Assembly (NCBI RefSeq): GCF_029626235.1
Contig: NZ_JARUBO010000005.1
Span: forward strand, 838,501 to 902,500
Origin: Micromonospora sp. WMMD1120
GTDB taxonomy: Bacteria; Actinomycetota; Actinomycetes; Mycobacteriales; Micromonosporaceae
DNA: 64,000 nt
Reading direction: 5' to 3'
Shown here: in pieces, positions 8,636 through 17,207 of the stretch
How positions within the stretch are numbered: position 1 is the stretch's first letter
How the letters are laid out: every line of letters starts with the position of its first letter
The notes under the pieces: generated by a model
Told to the model about the DNA's origin: nothing
The model's database searches: none
What the model saw: the letters and a program-made list of their open reading frames with translations, nothing else
Made by a program: the position numbers and the translations under genes

Positions 8636-9724
8636 TCAGCGCCGGGTCAGTTCGGTGTCGCCGGCCAGCCGGGCGGCGCGGTCGGCCTCGTTGAGGGCGT
8701 CCAGCACCCCGTCCAACTCGCCGCCGAGCGCCAGGTCCAGGTTGTACGCGGTGTAGCCGATCCGGTGGTCGGTGATCCGGTTCTGCGGGAAGTTGTAGGT
8801 CCGGATCCGCTCCGAGCGGTCCACGGTGCGCACCTGCGCCTTGCGGGCGTCCGAGGCGGCGGCGTCGGCCTGCTCCTGCGCGGCGGCGAGCAGCCGCGCC
8901 CGCAGGATCCGCATCGCCTGCTCCCGGTTCTGCAACTGGGACTTCTCGTTCTGGCAGGAGACGACGATGCCGGTCGGCACGTGCGTGATCCGTACCGCCG
9001 AGTCGGTGGTGTTCACCGACTGGCCTCCCGGGCCGGACGAGCGGAACACGTCGATGCGGAGGTCGTTCTGGTCGATCGTGACGTCGACGTCCTCGGCCTC
9101 CGGCAGCACCAGCACCCCGGCGGCGCTGGTGTGGATGCGGCCCTGGGACTCGGTGACCGGGACGCGCTGGACCCGGTGCACGCCGCCCTCCCACTTGAGC
9201 CGCGACCAGACGCCGTTGCCGCCGTCCGGAACGCCCTTGGTCTTGATCGAAAGAGAGACGTCCTTGACCCCGCCGAGGTCGGAGTCCTGCGCGTCGATCA
9301 CCTCGGTGACCCAGCCGTGCCGCTCGGCGTACCGGGTGTACATCCGCAGCAGGTCGCCGGCGAACAACGCCGACTCCTCACCACCCTCACCGGCCTTGAT
9401 CTCGACGATCACGTCCTTGGCGTCGTGCGGGTCGCGCGGGATCAGCAGTTCGGCGAGGCGCTCCTCCAGCACCGGCAGGGACTCGGCGATGGACTCCGCC
9501 TCGGCGGCGAAGGACGGGTCCTCGGCGGCCAGTTCGCGCGCCGCGGCCAGATCGGCGCGGGCCTGCTCCAGCTCGCCGGCCGCCTTGTGCAACGGGACCA
9601 GCTCCGCGTACCGACGGCCGACCCGGCGGGCGGTGGCCTGGTCGGCGTGGATCGCCGGGTCGGCCAGCCGCTTCTCCAGCTCCGCGTACTCGTCGAGAAG
9701 GCCGGCCAGACGCTCGCTGCTCAT
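8636..9724 (-). CDS. prfA: Peptide chain release factor 1
   Basis: Recognises UAA/UAG and triggers peptidyl-tRNA hydrolysis on the ribosome. 362 residues, normal length. The coiled N-terminal domain is followed by the acidic [15 protein letters not shown] segment, the RF1 anticodon-like PVT tripeptide in [14 protein letters not shown], and the catalytic GGQ at 233-235 ([15 protein letters not shown]). PVT rather than SPF identifies RF1, not RF2. ATG at 9724. It follows rpmE with a terminator between them, so it probably has its own promoter or relies on readthrough. Confidence 0.97.
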   Translation of the reverse strand: MSSERLAGLLDEYAELEKRLADPAIHADQATARRVGRRYAELVPLHKAAGELEQARADLAAARELAAEDPSFAAEAESIAESLPVLEERLAELLIPRDPHDAKDVIVEIKAGEGGEESALFAGDLLRMYTRYAERHGWVTEVIDAQDSDLGGVKDVSLSIKTKGVPDGGNGVWSRLKWEGGVHRVQRVPVTESQGRIHTSAAGVLVLPEAEDVDVTIDQNDLRIDVFRSSGPGGQSVNTTDSAVRITHVPTGIVVSCQNEKSQLQNREQAMRILRARLLAAAQEQADAAASDARKAQVRTVDRSERIRTYNFPQNRITDHRIGYTAYNLDLALGGELDGVLDALNEADRAARLAGDTELTRR

Positions 9725-9808
9725 GCTGCGGATGCTCCTTCGACGGTGCGCGACGGCCCGGGGCCGGACCGGGGGCCCGGGGCCGTGCGGAACTGGGATA
9801 AACGCGGA

Positions 9809-9847
9809 CGGCGCCCGCCTCCGGCACGAAACCGGACGCGGGCGCCG
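9809..9847 (-). terminator. Hairpin between rpmE and prfA
   Basis: CGGCGCCCGC (9809-9818) pairs perfectly with GCGGGCGCCG (9838-9847), with further pairing TCCGG/CCGGA toward the loop. It starts 10 bp beyond the rpmE stop and precedes prfA by about 85 bp, so it may be a terminator or partial attenuator for rpmE mRNA. Confidence 0.7.
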
Positions 9848-9856
9848 AACAGGGAG

Positions 9857-10081
9857 TTACTTGGCCTTCTTGGCCTGAACCTTGGCGTACTTCTGCTGGA
9901 ACTTCGCGACCCGGCCGGCGGTGTCGAGAACGCGCTGCTTACCGGTGTAGAACGGGTGGCAGGCGCTGCAGGTCTCGACGTGGATCGCCCCGCCCTTGGC
10001 GGTGCTGCGGGTCGTGAACGTGTTGCCACAGGAGCAGCTGACCTCGGTGGTCACGTACTCCGGGTGGATGTTTGCCTTCAT
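9857..10081 (-). CDS. rpmE: 50S ribosomal protein L31, zinc-binding form
   Basis: 74 residues starting [10 protein letters not shown]. The zinc-ribbon cysteines are present: CSCG near residue 16-19 and CSAC at about 37-40, so this is the C+ (zinc-dependent) paralogue rather than the Zur-controlled C- form. The lysine-rich tail ([11 protein letters not shown]) is typical. Its place between rho and prfA is the conserved bacterial order, although two large genes have been inserted on the rho side. Confidence 0.97.
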   Translation of the reverse strand: MKANIHPEYVTTEVSCSCGNTFTTRSTAKGGAIHVETCSACHPFYTGKQRVLDTAGRVAKFQQKYAKVQAKKAK

Positions 10082-10357
10082 CTCGCCTCGGTCCTCTCGT
10101 TGGTGGTCGCCGGGTCGCCGTCACCGCTCGTCGCGCCGTACGCGACGGGCTCGGGCGTGAACCGGAACCGGTGGCCGATTGACCAGTGTGCCATGGGCCG
10201 GAGCCGACCCGGTAAGCGGGCCGCACACCTCGTCCGGGATCGTCAACACGGGTCCACCCGTCCGCATTCCCGCCCACCGGCGGGGCACTCCCCCGGCGGG
10301 CGGCCCGCCCGCCAGGTGCCCCGTCCGGGGTACGTCCGTGAAGCCGGAGGTGCGTCG

Positions 10358-11254
10358 ATGACCCGCCTGATCGCCACCCGAGGGCTGCCCGCCTCGGGCA
10401 AGACGACGTTCGCCCGGACCCTCCAGCCGTCCGTCGCCCGGGTCAACCGGGACGACCTGCGCCGGATGCTGCACGGGGAACGGCTCTTCACCCAGTGGGC
10501 CGAGGCGCAGGTGACCACCGCGCAACGCGCGCAGGTCGAGGCGTTGCTGCGGGCCCGGGCGGACGTCTGCGTGGACGACACCAACCTGCGGGCACGGACG
10601 CTGCGGGGCTGGGCCGACCTGGCCGCCCGGCACGGCGCGGACTTCGAGGTGCACGACTTCACCGACGTGCCGCTGGACGAGTGCCTGCGCCGGGACGCCG
10701 CCCGGCCGGCCGCCGAGCGGGTCGGCGCGGACGCCATCCGCCGGCTGCACGAGCGGTACCTGGCCGGGCGGACGCTGCCGTTGCCGGTGCCGCAGGCCCG
10801 CACCGGCCGGCCGGCCACCGTGCACCCGCCGTCGACGGAACCGCCGGAGATCGTCCTGGTGGACATCGACGGCACGGTCGCGCTGGCCGTGTCCCGCAGC
10901 CCGTACGACATGACCCGGGTGGCTGACGACCAGCCGAACCCGGCGGTGATCGCGGCGGTCCGGGCGATGCACGCCGCCGGCTACGGGGTCGTCTTCTGCT
11001 CGGGGCGGGACGCCTCGGCCCGCGCCGCCACCGAGGCCTGGTTGGCCCGCCACGTCCGGGTTCCCTACCTGGGCCTGCACCTACGGGCCGTCGGCGACTC
11101 CCGGAAGGACTCGGTCGTCAAGCGGGAGATCTACGACCGGGAGATCCGGCACCGCTACCGGGTGGTCGGTGTGTTCGACGACCGCGTCCAGGTGGTGCGG
11201 ATGTGGCGGGATCTCGGTCTCACCGTGTTCCAGGTGGCCGAGGGGGACTTCTGA
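10358..11254 (+). CDS. Bifunctional polynucleotide kinase / HAD phosphatase, T4 Pnk-like
   Basis: 298 residues. The N-terminal half is a P-loop kinase: GLPASGKTT at residues 9-17 and a VNRDDLRRML switch segment. The C-terminal half from about 165 is a HAD phosphatase with DIDGTVAL (nucleophile Asp and general acid) and VVFCSGRD, ending with FDDRVQVVRMWRDLGL. This kinase-then-phosphatase order and length match T4 polynucleotide kinase, which heals 5'-OH and 3'-phosphate ends. ATG at 10358, with CCGGAGG 8-14 bp upstream. It has no ligase neighbour. Related phosphatase-kinase proteins are widespread in actinobacteria; the true nucleic-acid substrate is unknown. Confidence 0.85.
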   Translation: MTRLIATRGLPASGKTTFARTLQPSVARVNRDDLRRMLHGERLFTQWAEAQVTTAQRAQVEALLRARADVCVDDTNLRARTLRGWADLAARHGADFEVHDFTDVPLDECLRRDAARPAAERVGADAIRRLHERYLAGRTLPLPVPQARTGRPATVHPPSTEPPEIVLVDIDGTVALAVSRSPYDMTRVADDQPNPAVIAAVRAMHAAGYGVVFCSGRDASARAATEAWLARHVRVPYLGLHLRAVGDSRKDSVVKREIYDREIRHRYRVVGVFDDRVQVVRMWRDLGLTVFQVAEGDF

Positions 11255-11258
11255 GGTA

Positions 11259-11300
11259 CGTCCGGACGGACCCCCGAGCGCGCGGGGGCCCGTCCGGACG
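11259..11300. terminator. Bidirectional hairpin between convergent genes
   Basis: CGTCCGGACGG (11259-11269) pairs with CCGTCCGGACG (11290-11300); a second inner stem CCCCCG/CGGGGG continues it. It separates the kinase-phosphatase stop (11254) from the glycosidase-phosphatase stop (11303). Confidence 0.8.
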
Positions 11301-11302
11301 GT

Positions 11303-14300
11303 TCACCGGGTGACGGTGATGCCGACCTCGGCGAGGACGCCGTTGACGGCGACGGTGAGGCGCACCGGGGCGCTGGGCCGCAGTGCGGTCAGGGTGCCGG
11401 TGGCCGGGTCGAAGTGGGCCGTGTGCCACTGCCGCAGCCCGGCCGCCGCGCCGACGTGCACCCCGGGCGAGGCGGACCAGTCGGCGCTCACCGGTGCGGC
11501 CACCGGGACGGTACGCCCGCCGGGCTGGGTGAGCGTGGCGGTGACCCTCGCCGGGGTGCCGACCGCCACGCTGGCCGGGGCGTTCAGCGCGAGCCGGTCG
11601 GTGTGGGCGTGGAACTCCGCGTCCACCCACCGGGGCCCCTCGCCGAGCGGGTCGCGGCGGGCCCGGTCGGCCTCGGCCGGGGTGACCGGGTCCACGCCGA
11701 ACTCCGTCCAGCCGGTGAAGCCGCCCTGCTCGGCCGGGGTGGACGGGGTCTTGCCCGCGTTGCCGTTGATCACGTATGGCACGCCGTCCACCCGGTCGGC
11801 GTGGAACGTGCCGACGTGCCCTCCGACGAACAGCGCGCCCTTGCCGGTGCGGTGCTGGAAGTCGGCCAGCCACTGCTCCAGCAGCGCCGCCTCCTTGCGG
11901 TCGGTGAGCTGACTGGCCTGCGCCGGGCTGGGGTCCCGCGCCGGATGGTGGTGCAGGACGACGACCGATCCCACCCGCCGGTCGGTGGCCGCCGCGTCCA
12001 GCGCCTCGCGCAGCATCCGCACCTGGTCGAACCCGCCGCCGCGCAGCGTCCCGGTGGACGAGTTCAGCGTGACGAAGCGGGTGCCGTTGTGGTCGAACAC
12101 CCGGGAGGTGGCACCGAACGCCGCAGCGAAGTTGCTGATCGGGGCACCCATGATCTCGTGGTTGCCGGGCACGTAGTACCAGGGCAACGCGTCGCCCAAC
12201 TCCTCGTCGAGGATCCGCTTGGCCAGTGCGAAGTCGGCCGGGTAGGCGGTGTCCACGAAGTCCCCGTTGATCACCAGGAAGTCCGGTCGGGCGGCCTTCA
12301 CCTCGCGCAACGTCCGCCGGGCCTGGGCGACCAGGTCGCTGTCCGGGTCGGCGGCGACGAACTGCGCGTCGGAGAGCACGGCGAACCGCCAGGGTGCGCC
12401 GTCCACGGTGCCGTCGCGGACCACCACCCGGTCGGTACGCGGGGCCACCGCCGGCACCTCGACGGTGGACGGCACCCTCGCCACCAGGTCGTCGATGATC
12501 ACCTCGCTGGTGTACTGGGCGGCGGCGTTCGTCTCGGCCACGTAGAAGCGACGCACCCGCACCGGGTACTGCACCCCGGCGGGCACCGCGAACTCCACGT
12601 ACCGCCAGCCGGTCCAGGTGATCAGCGGGCCGCGCAGTACGTGCTGGGTGTCCTGGGCGTCGTGCAGGTGCAGGCTGGGCCACTCGCCGGTGCCGTTGCC
12701 GTGTATCCACATGCCGAACGCCTGCGGCTGGCCGGGCACCTCGATCCAGGCGGGTGGGTCGGCGTACGCGGCCCGGGTGCCGGTGGACTGGCTGAAGTCG
12801 TACGACATCAGCAGGCCGGTGCCGGTGTGCCCGGCGGCCGGCGCGACCGACCCGCTGGCCCGGGCCTGGCTGAACCGCCAGGACGCGGCGTCGTCGAAGC
12901 CGGCGACCGGCACGTCGGTCAGTCCGACGGTGACCGGCAGAACGGTGCGCTGCCCTCCGACGTGGACGGTCACCAGTGCCGAGCCGGCGTCCCGGAGCGC
13001 GGTGACGGTCAGGTTGCCGTCGTCGGTGGGAGTGATCCGCAGCAGGTCCCGGTCGTAGTCGACTGTCACGTCGCCCGGCTCGATCGGCGCGGTGTCGCCC
13101 TCGGCGTCGTACCCGACCACGCCGAGGACCGCGGTGCCGTCGCGGCCGGTGAGGCCGACCCGCGGCACCGTGGTGCCGACCCGGGCCAGCGGGCCGAGCA
13201 CTGTGAGGTTCAGCGAGCCGGTGGCCCGGCCCCGCGCGGCGGTGACCGTCCCGGCCCCCGGCGCGCCGGCACGGAAGACACCGTCGCGGTCGACCCGGCC
13301 GCGTACCGCCGGGGTGACCCGCCAGTCGGGCGCGCCGGCCGCCGGGCCGTACGTCTCGTCGTAGCCGGCGGCGGTGAGGGTGCGGGTCAGTCCGGGGAAG
13401 ACCCGGTCGGGCCGGCCACCGCGCACCGGCGAGACGCCCGGGGCGGCGGTGGGATCACTCGCCGTCTCGACCCAGTAGCCGGTGAGCCGGCCGCTGCCCT
13501 TCGGCGCGTAGATCGCCAGGCCGTTGGGCACTGCCCGTTCGCTGCCGTCGGACGGGCCGTTCTCCACCCGCACGGCGGACCCGCCCGGCTCGCGGGCCAG
13601 CAGCGTGGACGAGCCGCCACCGTCCAGGTTGAGCGCGTGGGCGGCGCCCAGCTCGGCCATCATCCGGCCCATCTCGGTCTGGGTGACGCCACGGCTGTCC
13701 ACCTGACGACCGTCCACCGTCAACATGATCATTTTCCGACCGTCGGCGCTGAAGCCGACCGAGGTGCGCGGGGCCAGCGTGGGATCGGCGATGGTCTGCA
13801 CGACGCCGTCGCGGACCAGGACGTTCCCGCCGCCGACCGCCGCCCGCAGCTCGCTGCCGTCGGACGGCTTCGGCCGCCAGGCCACCATCACCGGGTCACC
13901 GGGACGGAGCCCGGCGAGGGCGTCCGCGCCGGCGTCACGGCCGAGCAGCACGGTGCCACCGGCGACGATCGGGCCACTGCCGGCGGCGTCCGTCACTGCG
14001 GCCACCCGCCCGCCGGTCACGGTGACCTCGACCACCCGGGCCGCGCCCTCGACGGCACGCTGCCGGGAGTACGTCCCCCACAGCTCGGTGAACGCGCCTA
14101 TGCCGTCGGCCTGTACCAGGTTGTTGAACTGGGTCAGCGGGACCGGTCCGGTGGGCAGGGTGGCGGTGCCGTCGAAGTTCACCTCGATCACCCGGCCGAG
14201 CCCGTTCGCCGTGATCGCCACCGCGTTGCGGTGGCCGCTGACCGCGGACTGGATCAGCTCGCCGTCGCGAACACCGACGCCCTGGGCAGCGCCCGAGTTG

Positions 14301-14710
14301 TTGATGTCGAAGAAGTCGCCGTTCACCGCGGCGACCGCGCGCGAGCCGTCCACCGCCGTCCGCAGTGGTTCGGCCCGGCTGACCGCCCCGGAGTTGACGT
14401 AGTCGACGGTGGATCCGCCGGCGAGGTCGGTGGTGAGCGCGTCGGCACGCAGCCAGCCCTCGGCGTCGTACCTGTCGAAGGAGGTGAGTTGCACGCCCGG
14501 CGCGACCGGCCGGGTGGTCCTCGCGGTCTCCAGGCCGCCGGCCGGTTCCAGACCGCCGGCGGCGGGGCTGGGCGAGCCGACCGTGGCCGGGGCGACGACG
14601 GCCCGGGGCGCGGGTGCGGCGGTGGCCGGCGCCGGCGCGGCGGCCAGGGCGAGCAGCGGCGTCAGCAGTAGGGCGACGGTGCGGTGGGCGGATCGTCTGC
14701 GGGTACGCAT
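11303..14710 (-). CDS. Secreted phosphodiester glycosidase (NAGPA domain) fused to metallophosphatase
   Basis: 1135 residues with a twin-Arg-rich/Sec signal (MRTRRRSAHRTVALLLTPLL, Ala-rich cleavage region at about 30). Residues ~70-420 are a NAGPA (phosphodiester alpha-GlcNAcase) domain: VAAVNGDFFDINNSGAAQGVGV, MIMLTVDGRQ and ALNLDGGGSST. A beta-rich middle (~430-760) follows. Residues ~790-1050 are a calcineurin-type phosphoesterase: FAVLSDAQF, VINGDFVDT, YVPGNHEI, VVLHHHP, VGGHVGTFH. The C-terminus is an Ig-like beta domain. Together the parts could uncap a sugar phosphodiester and then remove phosphate, for example in teichoic or sugar-phosphate polymers; that pathway is inference. It lies between rho and rpmE but is not part of the core function. 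Confidence 0.88.
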   Translation of the reverse strand: MRTRRRSAHRTVALLLTPLLALAAAPAPATAAPAPRAVVAPATVGSPSPAAGGLEPAGGLETARTTRPVAPGVQLTSFDRYDAEGWLRADALTTDLAGGSTVDYVNSGAVSRAEPLRTAVDGSRAVAAVNGDFFDINNSGAAQGVGVRDGELIQSAVSGHRNAVAITANGLGRVIEVNFDGTATLPTGPVPLTQFNNLVQADGIGAFTELWGTYSRQRAVEGAARVVEVTVTGGRVAAVTDAAGSGPIVAGGTVLLGRDAGADALAGLRPGDPVMVAWRPKPSDGSELRAAVGGGNVLVRDGVVQTIADPTLAPRTSVGFSADGRKMIMLTVDGRQVDSRGVTQTEMGRMMAELGAAHALNLDGGGSSTLLAREPGGSAVRVENGPSDGSERAVPNGLAIYAPKGSGRLTGYWVETASDPTAAPGVSPVRGGRPDRVFPGLTRTLTAAGYDETYGPAAGAPDWRVTPAVRGRVDRDGVFRAGAPGAGTVTAARGRATGSLNLTVLGPLARVGTTVPRVGLTGRDGTAVLGVVGYDAEGDTAPIEPGDVTVDYDRDLLRITPTDDGNLTVTALRDAGSALVTVHVGGQRTVLPVTVGLTDVPVAGFDDAASWRFSQARASGSVAPAAGHTGTGLLMSYDFSQSTGTRAAYADPPAWIEVPGQPQAFGMWIHGNGTGEWPSLHLHDAQDTQHVLRGPLITWTGWRYVEFAVPAGVQYPVRVRRFYVAETNAAAQYTSEVIIDDLVARVPSTVEVPAVAPRTDRVVVRDGTVDGAPWRFAVLSDAQFVAADPDSDLVAQARRTLREVKAARPDFLVINGDFVDTAYPADFALAKRILDEELGDALPWYYVPGNHEIMGAPISNFAAAFGATSRVFDHNGTRFVTLNSSTGTLRGGGFDQVRMLREALDAAATDRRVGSVVVLHHHPARDPSPAQASQLTDRKEAALLEQWLADFQHRTGKGALFVGGHVGTFHADRVDGVPYVINGNAGKTPSTPAEQGGFTGWTEFGVDPVTPAEADRARRDPLGEGPRWVDAEFHAHTDRLALNAPASVAVGTPARVTATLTQPGGRTVPVAAPVSADWSASPGVHVGAAAGLRQWHTAHFDPATGTLTALRPSAPVRLTVAVNGVLAEVGITVTR

Positions 14711-14788
14711 GGACGACAGTCAACCCGGCCGTGAATAGAAGTTTCAAGGCCTGTTGACCGAAGCGAAGGAAAATTCCATGAACGGACG

Positions 14789-14829
14789 CGACGAAGGGGC
14801 ACGGCCGACGCGGCCGTGCCCCTTCGTCG
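14789..14829 (-). terminator. Strong intrinsic terminator after rho
   Basis: A perfect 19-bp stem (14789-14807 with 14811-14829) closes on a 3-nt loop, immediately beyond the rho stop. On the rho strand it is followed within 30 nt by a T-containing stretch. This is the strongest hairpin in the window, and shows rho mRNA itself ends factor-independently. Confidence 0.85.
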
Positions 14830-14847
14830 TCGGTCACCAGGGGTTGG

Positions 14848-16911
14848 TTACTCCCCCGGCGTCGACTTCGCGATCTGCATCAGGAACTCGATGTTGGTCC
14901 GGGACTGCTTGAGGCGGTCCAGCAGGAGATCCATCGCGGCCTGCGAGTCCAGCGAGTGCAGCACCTTGCGGAGCTTGTGGATGATGGCCAGCTCCTCCGG
15001 CGCGAGCAGGACCTCTTCCTTCCGGGTGCCGGACGGGTTGATGTCGATGGCCGGGAACGTCCGCTTGTCGGCGATCTTCCGGTCCAGCTTCAACTCGGCG
15101 TTACCGGTGCCCTTGAACTCCTCGAAGATGACCGTGTCGGCCATCGACCCGGTCTCCACCAGCGCGGTGGCGATGATGGTCAGCGACCCGCCGTTCTCGA
15201 TGTTGCGGGCCGCGCCGAGGAAGCGCTTCGGCGGGTAGAGGGCCGTGGAGTCGATACCACCCGACATGATCCGGCCGCTGGCCGGCGCCGCCAGGTTGTA
15301 CGACCGACCGAGCCGGGTCACCGAGTCGAGCAGCACGACCACGTCGTGGCCCAGCTCGACCAGCCGCTTGGCGCGCTCGATGGCCAGCTCCGCCACCGTG
15401 GTGTGGTCCTGCGGCGGACGGTCGAACGTGGCCGCGATGACCTCGCCCTTGATCGACCGCTGCATGTCGGTGACCTCTTCGGGTCGCTCGTCCACCAGCA
15501 CCACCATCAGGTGGCACTCCGGGTTGTTACGGGTGATCGCGTTCGCGATCGCCTGCAACACCATCGTCTTACCCGCCTTCGGCGGCGACTGGATGAGTGC
15601 CCGCTGACCCTTGCCGATCGGCATGACCAGGTCGATGACCCGGGTGGTCAGGATGTGCGGCTCGGTCTCCAGCCGCAGGCGCTCCTGCGGGTAGAGCGGG
15701 GTGAGCTTGTAGAACTCGGGACGACGCCGGGCCTCCTCCGGCTCCATCCCGTTGATCGTGTCCAGCCGCATCAGCGGGTTGTACTTGTCGCGCCGCTGGT
15801 CGCCGCTGTTGCCGCCCTCGCGGGCCGCCCGCACCGCGCCGGTGATCGCGTCACCGCGGCGCAGGCCGTACTTCTTGATCTGGGACATCGAGACGTACAC
15901 GTCGTTCGGGCCGGCCAGGTATCCGGTCGTCCGCACGAAGGCGTAGTTGTCGAGCACGTCGATGATGCCGGCTACCGGAACGAGAACGTCGTCCTCGCCG
16001 ACCTGCGGCTCACGACCGCCGCTGTCGCCACCGCCCTCGGCACGCTCGCCACGGCCCCGGCGACGGTCCCGGAAGCGGCTGCGCCGTCCGCGCCGGCCGC
16101 CGCCCTCGCCGTCCTCGTCGTCGCTGTCCCGCTCGGCACGCTGACCACGGTCGTTACGGTCACCGCGGTCGTTGCGGTCGTTACGCTCGGCACGCTCGCC
16201 CCGGTCGGCACGCTCGCTCCGGTCGTTGCGCTCGGCACGCTCGCCCCGATCGGCACGCTCGCCCCGGTCGTTGCGCTCGGCACGCTCGCCCCGATCGGCA
16301 CGCTCGCCCCGGTCGTTGCGCTCGCCCCGATCGGCACGCTCGCCCCGCTCGTTGCGCTCGGCACGCTCCGGACGCTCGGCACGCTCCGGACGCTCCCGGC
16401 GGATCTCGCCCCGGTCGGCGCGCTCGCCGGCCTCCGCCTCGTCGGCACGCGACTCGGTCGGACGGGCCTCCGCTGCACGCGTCTCGGTGGTACGGGCCTC
16501 CGCCGCCGCGCTCCGGCTGCGCCGGGTGCGACCACGGGTCTCGGTCTCGGCGGCCGGCTCGGCTGGCGCCTGCTCGGCGCTGCGCCCTTCGGCTGCCGGC
16601 CGGTCGGCGGTCTCCCGCACCTCGGCGCGTACCCCCTCACGGGCGGGGGCGGCAGCGGCCGCGACCTCGGCCCGCGGTCGAGGGGTCCCGGCGGCGTTGC
16701 CGCCCTGCCGCTCGGAGATCGCGGCGATCAGCTCGCCCTTGCGCATGCGAGCCGTGCCGGAGATGCCGAGCGACGCAGCCAGGCTCTGCAGCTCTGGCAG
16801 CAGCATCGCCGACAGACCGGTGCCGCTACGCCGACGACGGGCGGGAGCGGCGGCGGTGGCATCGCCAGCGACGTTGGAAACATCCGACGTCACGTCGGTG
16901 GTGTCGCTCAA
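14848..16911 (-). CDS. rho: Transcription termination factor Rho with long Arg/Asn/Asp/Gly-rich insertion
   Basis: Hexameric RNA helicase. 687 residues from a TTG at 16911 (LSDTTDVTSDVSN), chosen for the AGGGAAGG SD just upstream; the open frame continues to 17019 but without family similarity. Domains: Rho N-terminal (LLPELQSLAASLGI, ~27-65), a low-complexity basic insertion (~100-285), the S1-like RNA-binding domain (IDVLDNYAFVRTTGYL), and the RecA core with PPKAGKT (GKT 447-449) and VVVLLDSVTRLGRSYN. Residues ~165-255 repeat ERADRGERAERNDRG-type units. Such insertions are known from actinobacterial Rho and extend RNA binding. Upstream the leader has two hairpins; thrB precedes it on the same strand. 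Confidence 0.95.
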   Translation of the reverse strand: MSDTTDVTSDVSNVAGDATAAAPARRRRSGTGLSAMLLPELQSLAASLGISGTARMRKGELIAAISERQGGNAAGTPRPRAEVAAAAAPAREGVRAEVRETADRPAAEGRSAEQAPAEPAAETETRGRTRRSRSAAAEARTTETRAAEARPTESRADEAEAGERADRGEIRRERPERAERPERAERNERGERADRGERNDRGERADRGERAERNDRGERADRGERAERNDRSERADRGERAERNDRNDRGDRNDRGQRAERDSDDEDGEGGGRRGRRSRFRDRRRGRGERAEGGGDSGGREPQVGEDDVLVPVAGIIDVLDNYAFVRTTGYLAGPNDVYVSMSQIKKYGLRRGDAITGAVRAAREGGNSGDQRRDKYNPLMRLDTINGMEPEEARRRPEFYKLTPLYPQERLRLETEPHILTTRVIDLVMPIGKGQRALIQSPPKAGKTMVLQAIANAITRNNPECHLMVVLVDERPEEVTDMQRSIKGEVIAATFDRPPQDHTTVAELAIERAKRLVELGHDVVVLLDSVTRLGRSYNLAAPASGRIMSGGIDSTALYPPKRFLGAARNIENGGSLTIIATALVETGSMADTVIFEEFKGTGNAELKLDRKIADKRTFPAIDINPSGTRKEEVLLAPEELAIIHKLRKVLHSLDSQAAMDLLLDRLKQSRTNIEFLMQIAKSTPGE
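16165..16425 (-). repeat. In-frame tandem repeat inside rho
   Basis: Imperfect 27-45-bp units built from GCTCGCCCCGGTCGTTGCG-like blocks encode Arg-Gly-Glu-Arg-Ala / Asn-Asp-Arg-Gly motifs. All unit lengths are multiples of three, so copy-number change would keep the frame. This is protein repeat, not CRISPR: the units are contiguous with no spacers. Confidence 0.85.
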
Positions 16912-17040
16912 TGGATTCCTTCCCTCGATAGGCCGGGACTGCCCGGAGTCGGAGCTCAGGTGGCCGGGCGGCCTCGGTGCACCCGCCTCGCAAGGACGCG
17001 TCGCGGGAGTCTGTGACACAGCAGCCGGTCGGTATCCCGA

Positions 17041-17084
17041 CTCACCAACGTCGGTGAGCAGGTCTCGCCGTCTGCGGCGACCTG
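17041..17084 (-). promoter_or_regulatory. Two adjacent hairpins in the rho leader
   Basis: CTCACC/GGTGAG (17041-17046/17053-17058) and CAGGT..CGCCG/CGGCG..ACCTG (17059-17070/17075-17084) lie head to tail, 130-173 bp upstream of the rho start, in the 296-bp gap to thrB. Rho genes in several bacteria are autoregulated through their leaders; that this is such a leader is inference. The rest of the gap shows nothing else clear. Confidence 0.45.
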
Positions 17085-17207
17085 TGAAAACTGCGGTGCG
17101 GCGTGGGCCTTTGGCAGGGGTGGACGGGCTGACCGCCGAGAGCTTCGGGGGTGCGCCGCCCCGCAGGAGATCGCGTGCTTCGCGGCTGTGCTAGGTCTAG
17201 AGCGTAA

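Noticed and set aside
10358..11254. Phage remnant around the T4-Pnk-like gene
   Set aside because: No other phage gene, no att repeats, and base composition like the neighbours.
14711..14760. PHO-box-like direct repeats upstream of the phosphodiester glycosidase gene
   Set aside because: Several 11-bp-spaced words resemble GTTCACC loosely (ATTCACG, GGTTGAC), but none matches well and chance is high.
16165..16425. CRISPR-like regular repeats
   Set aside because: Units are contiguous, code in frame for Rho, and have no spacers. The same applies to the 18-bp repeat at 31797, which is contiguous and non-coding.
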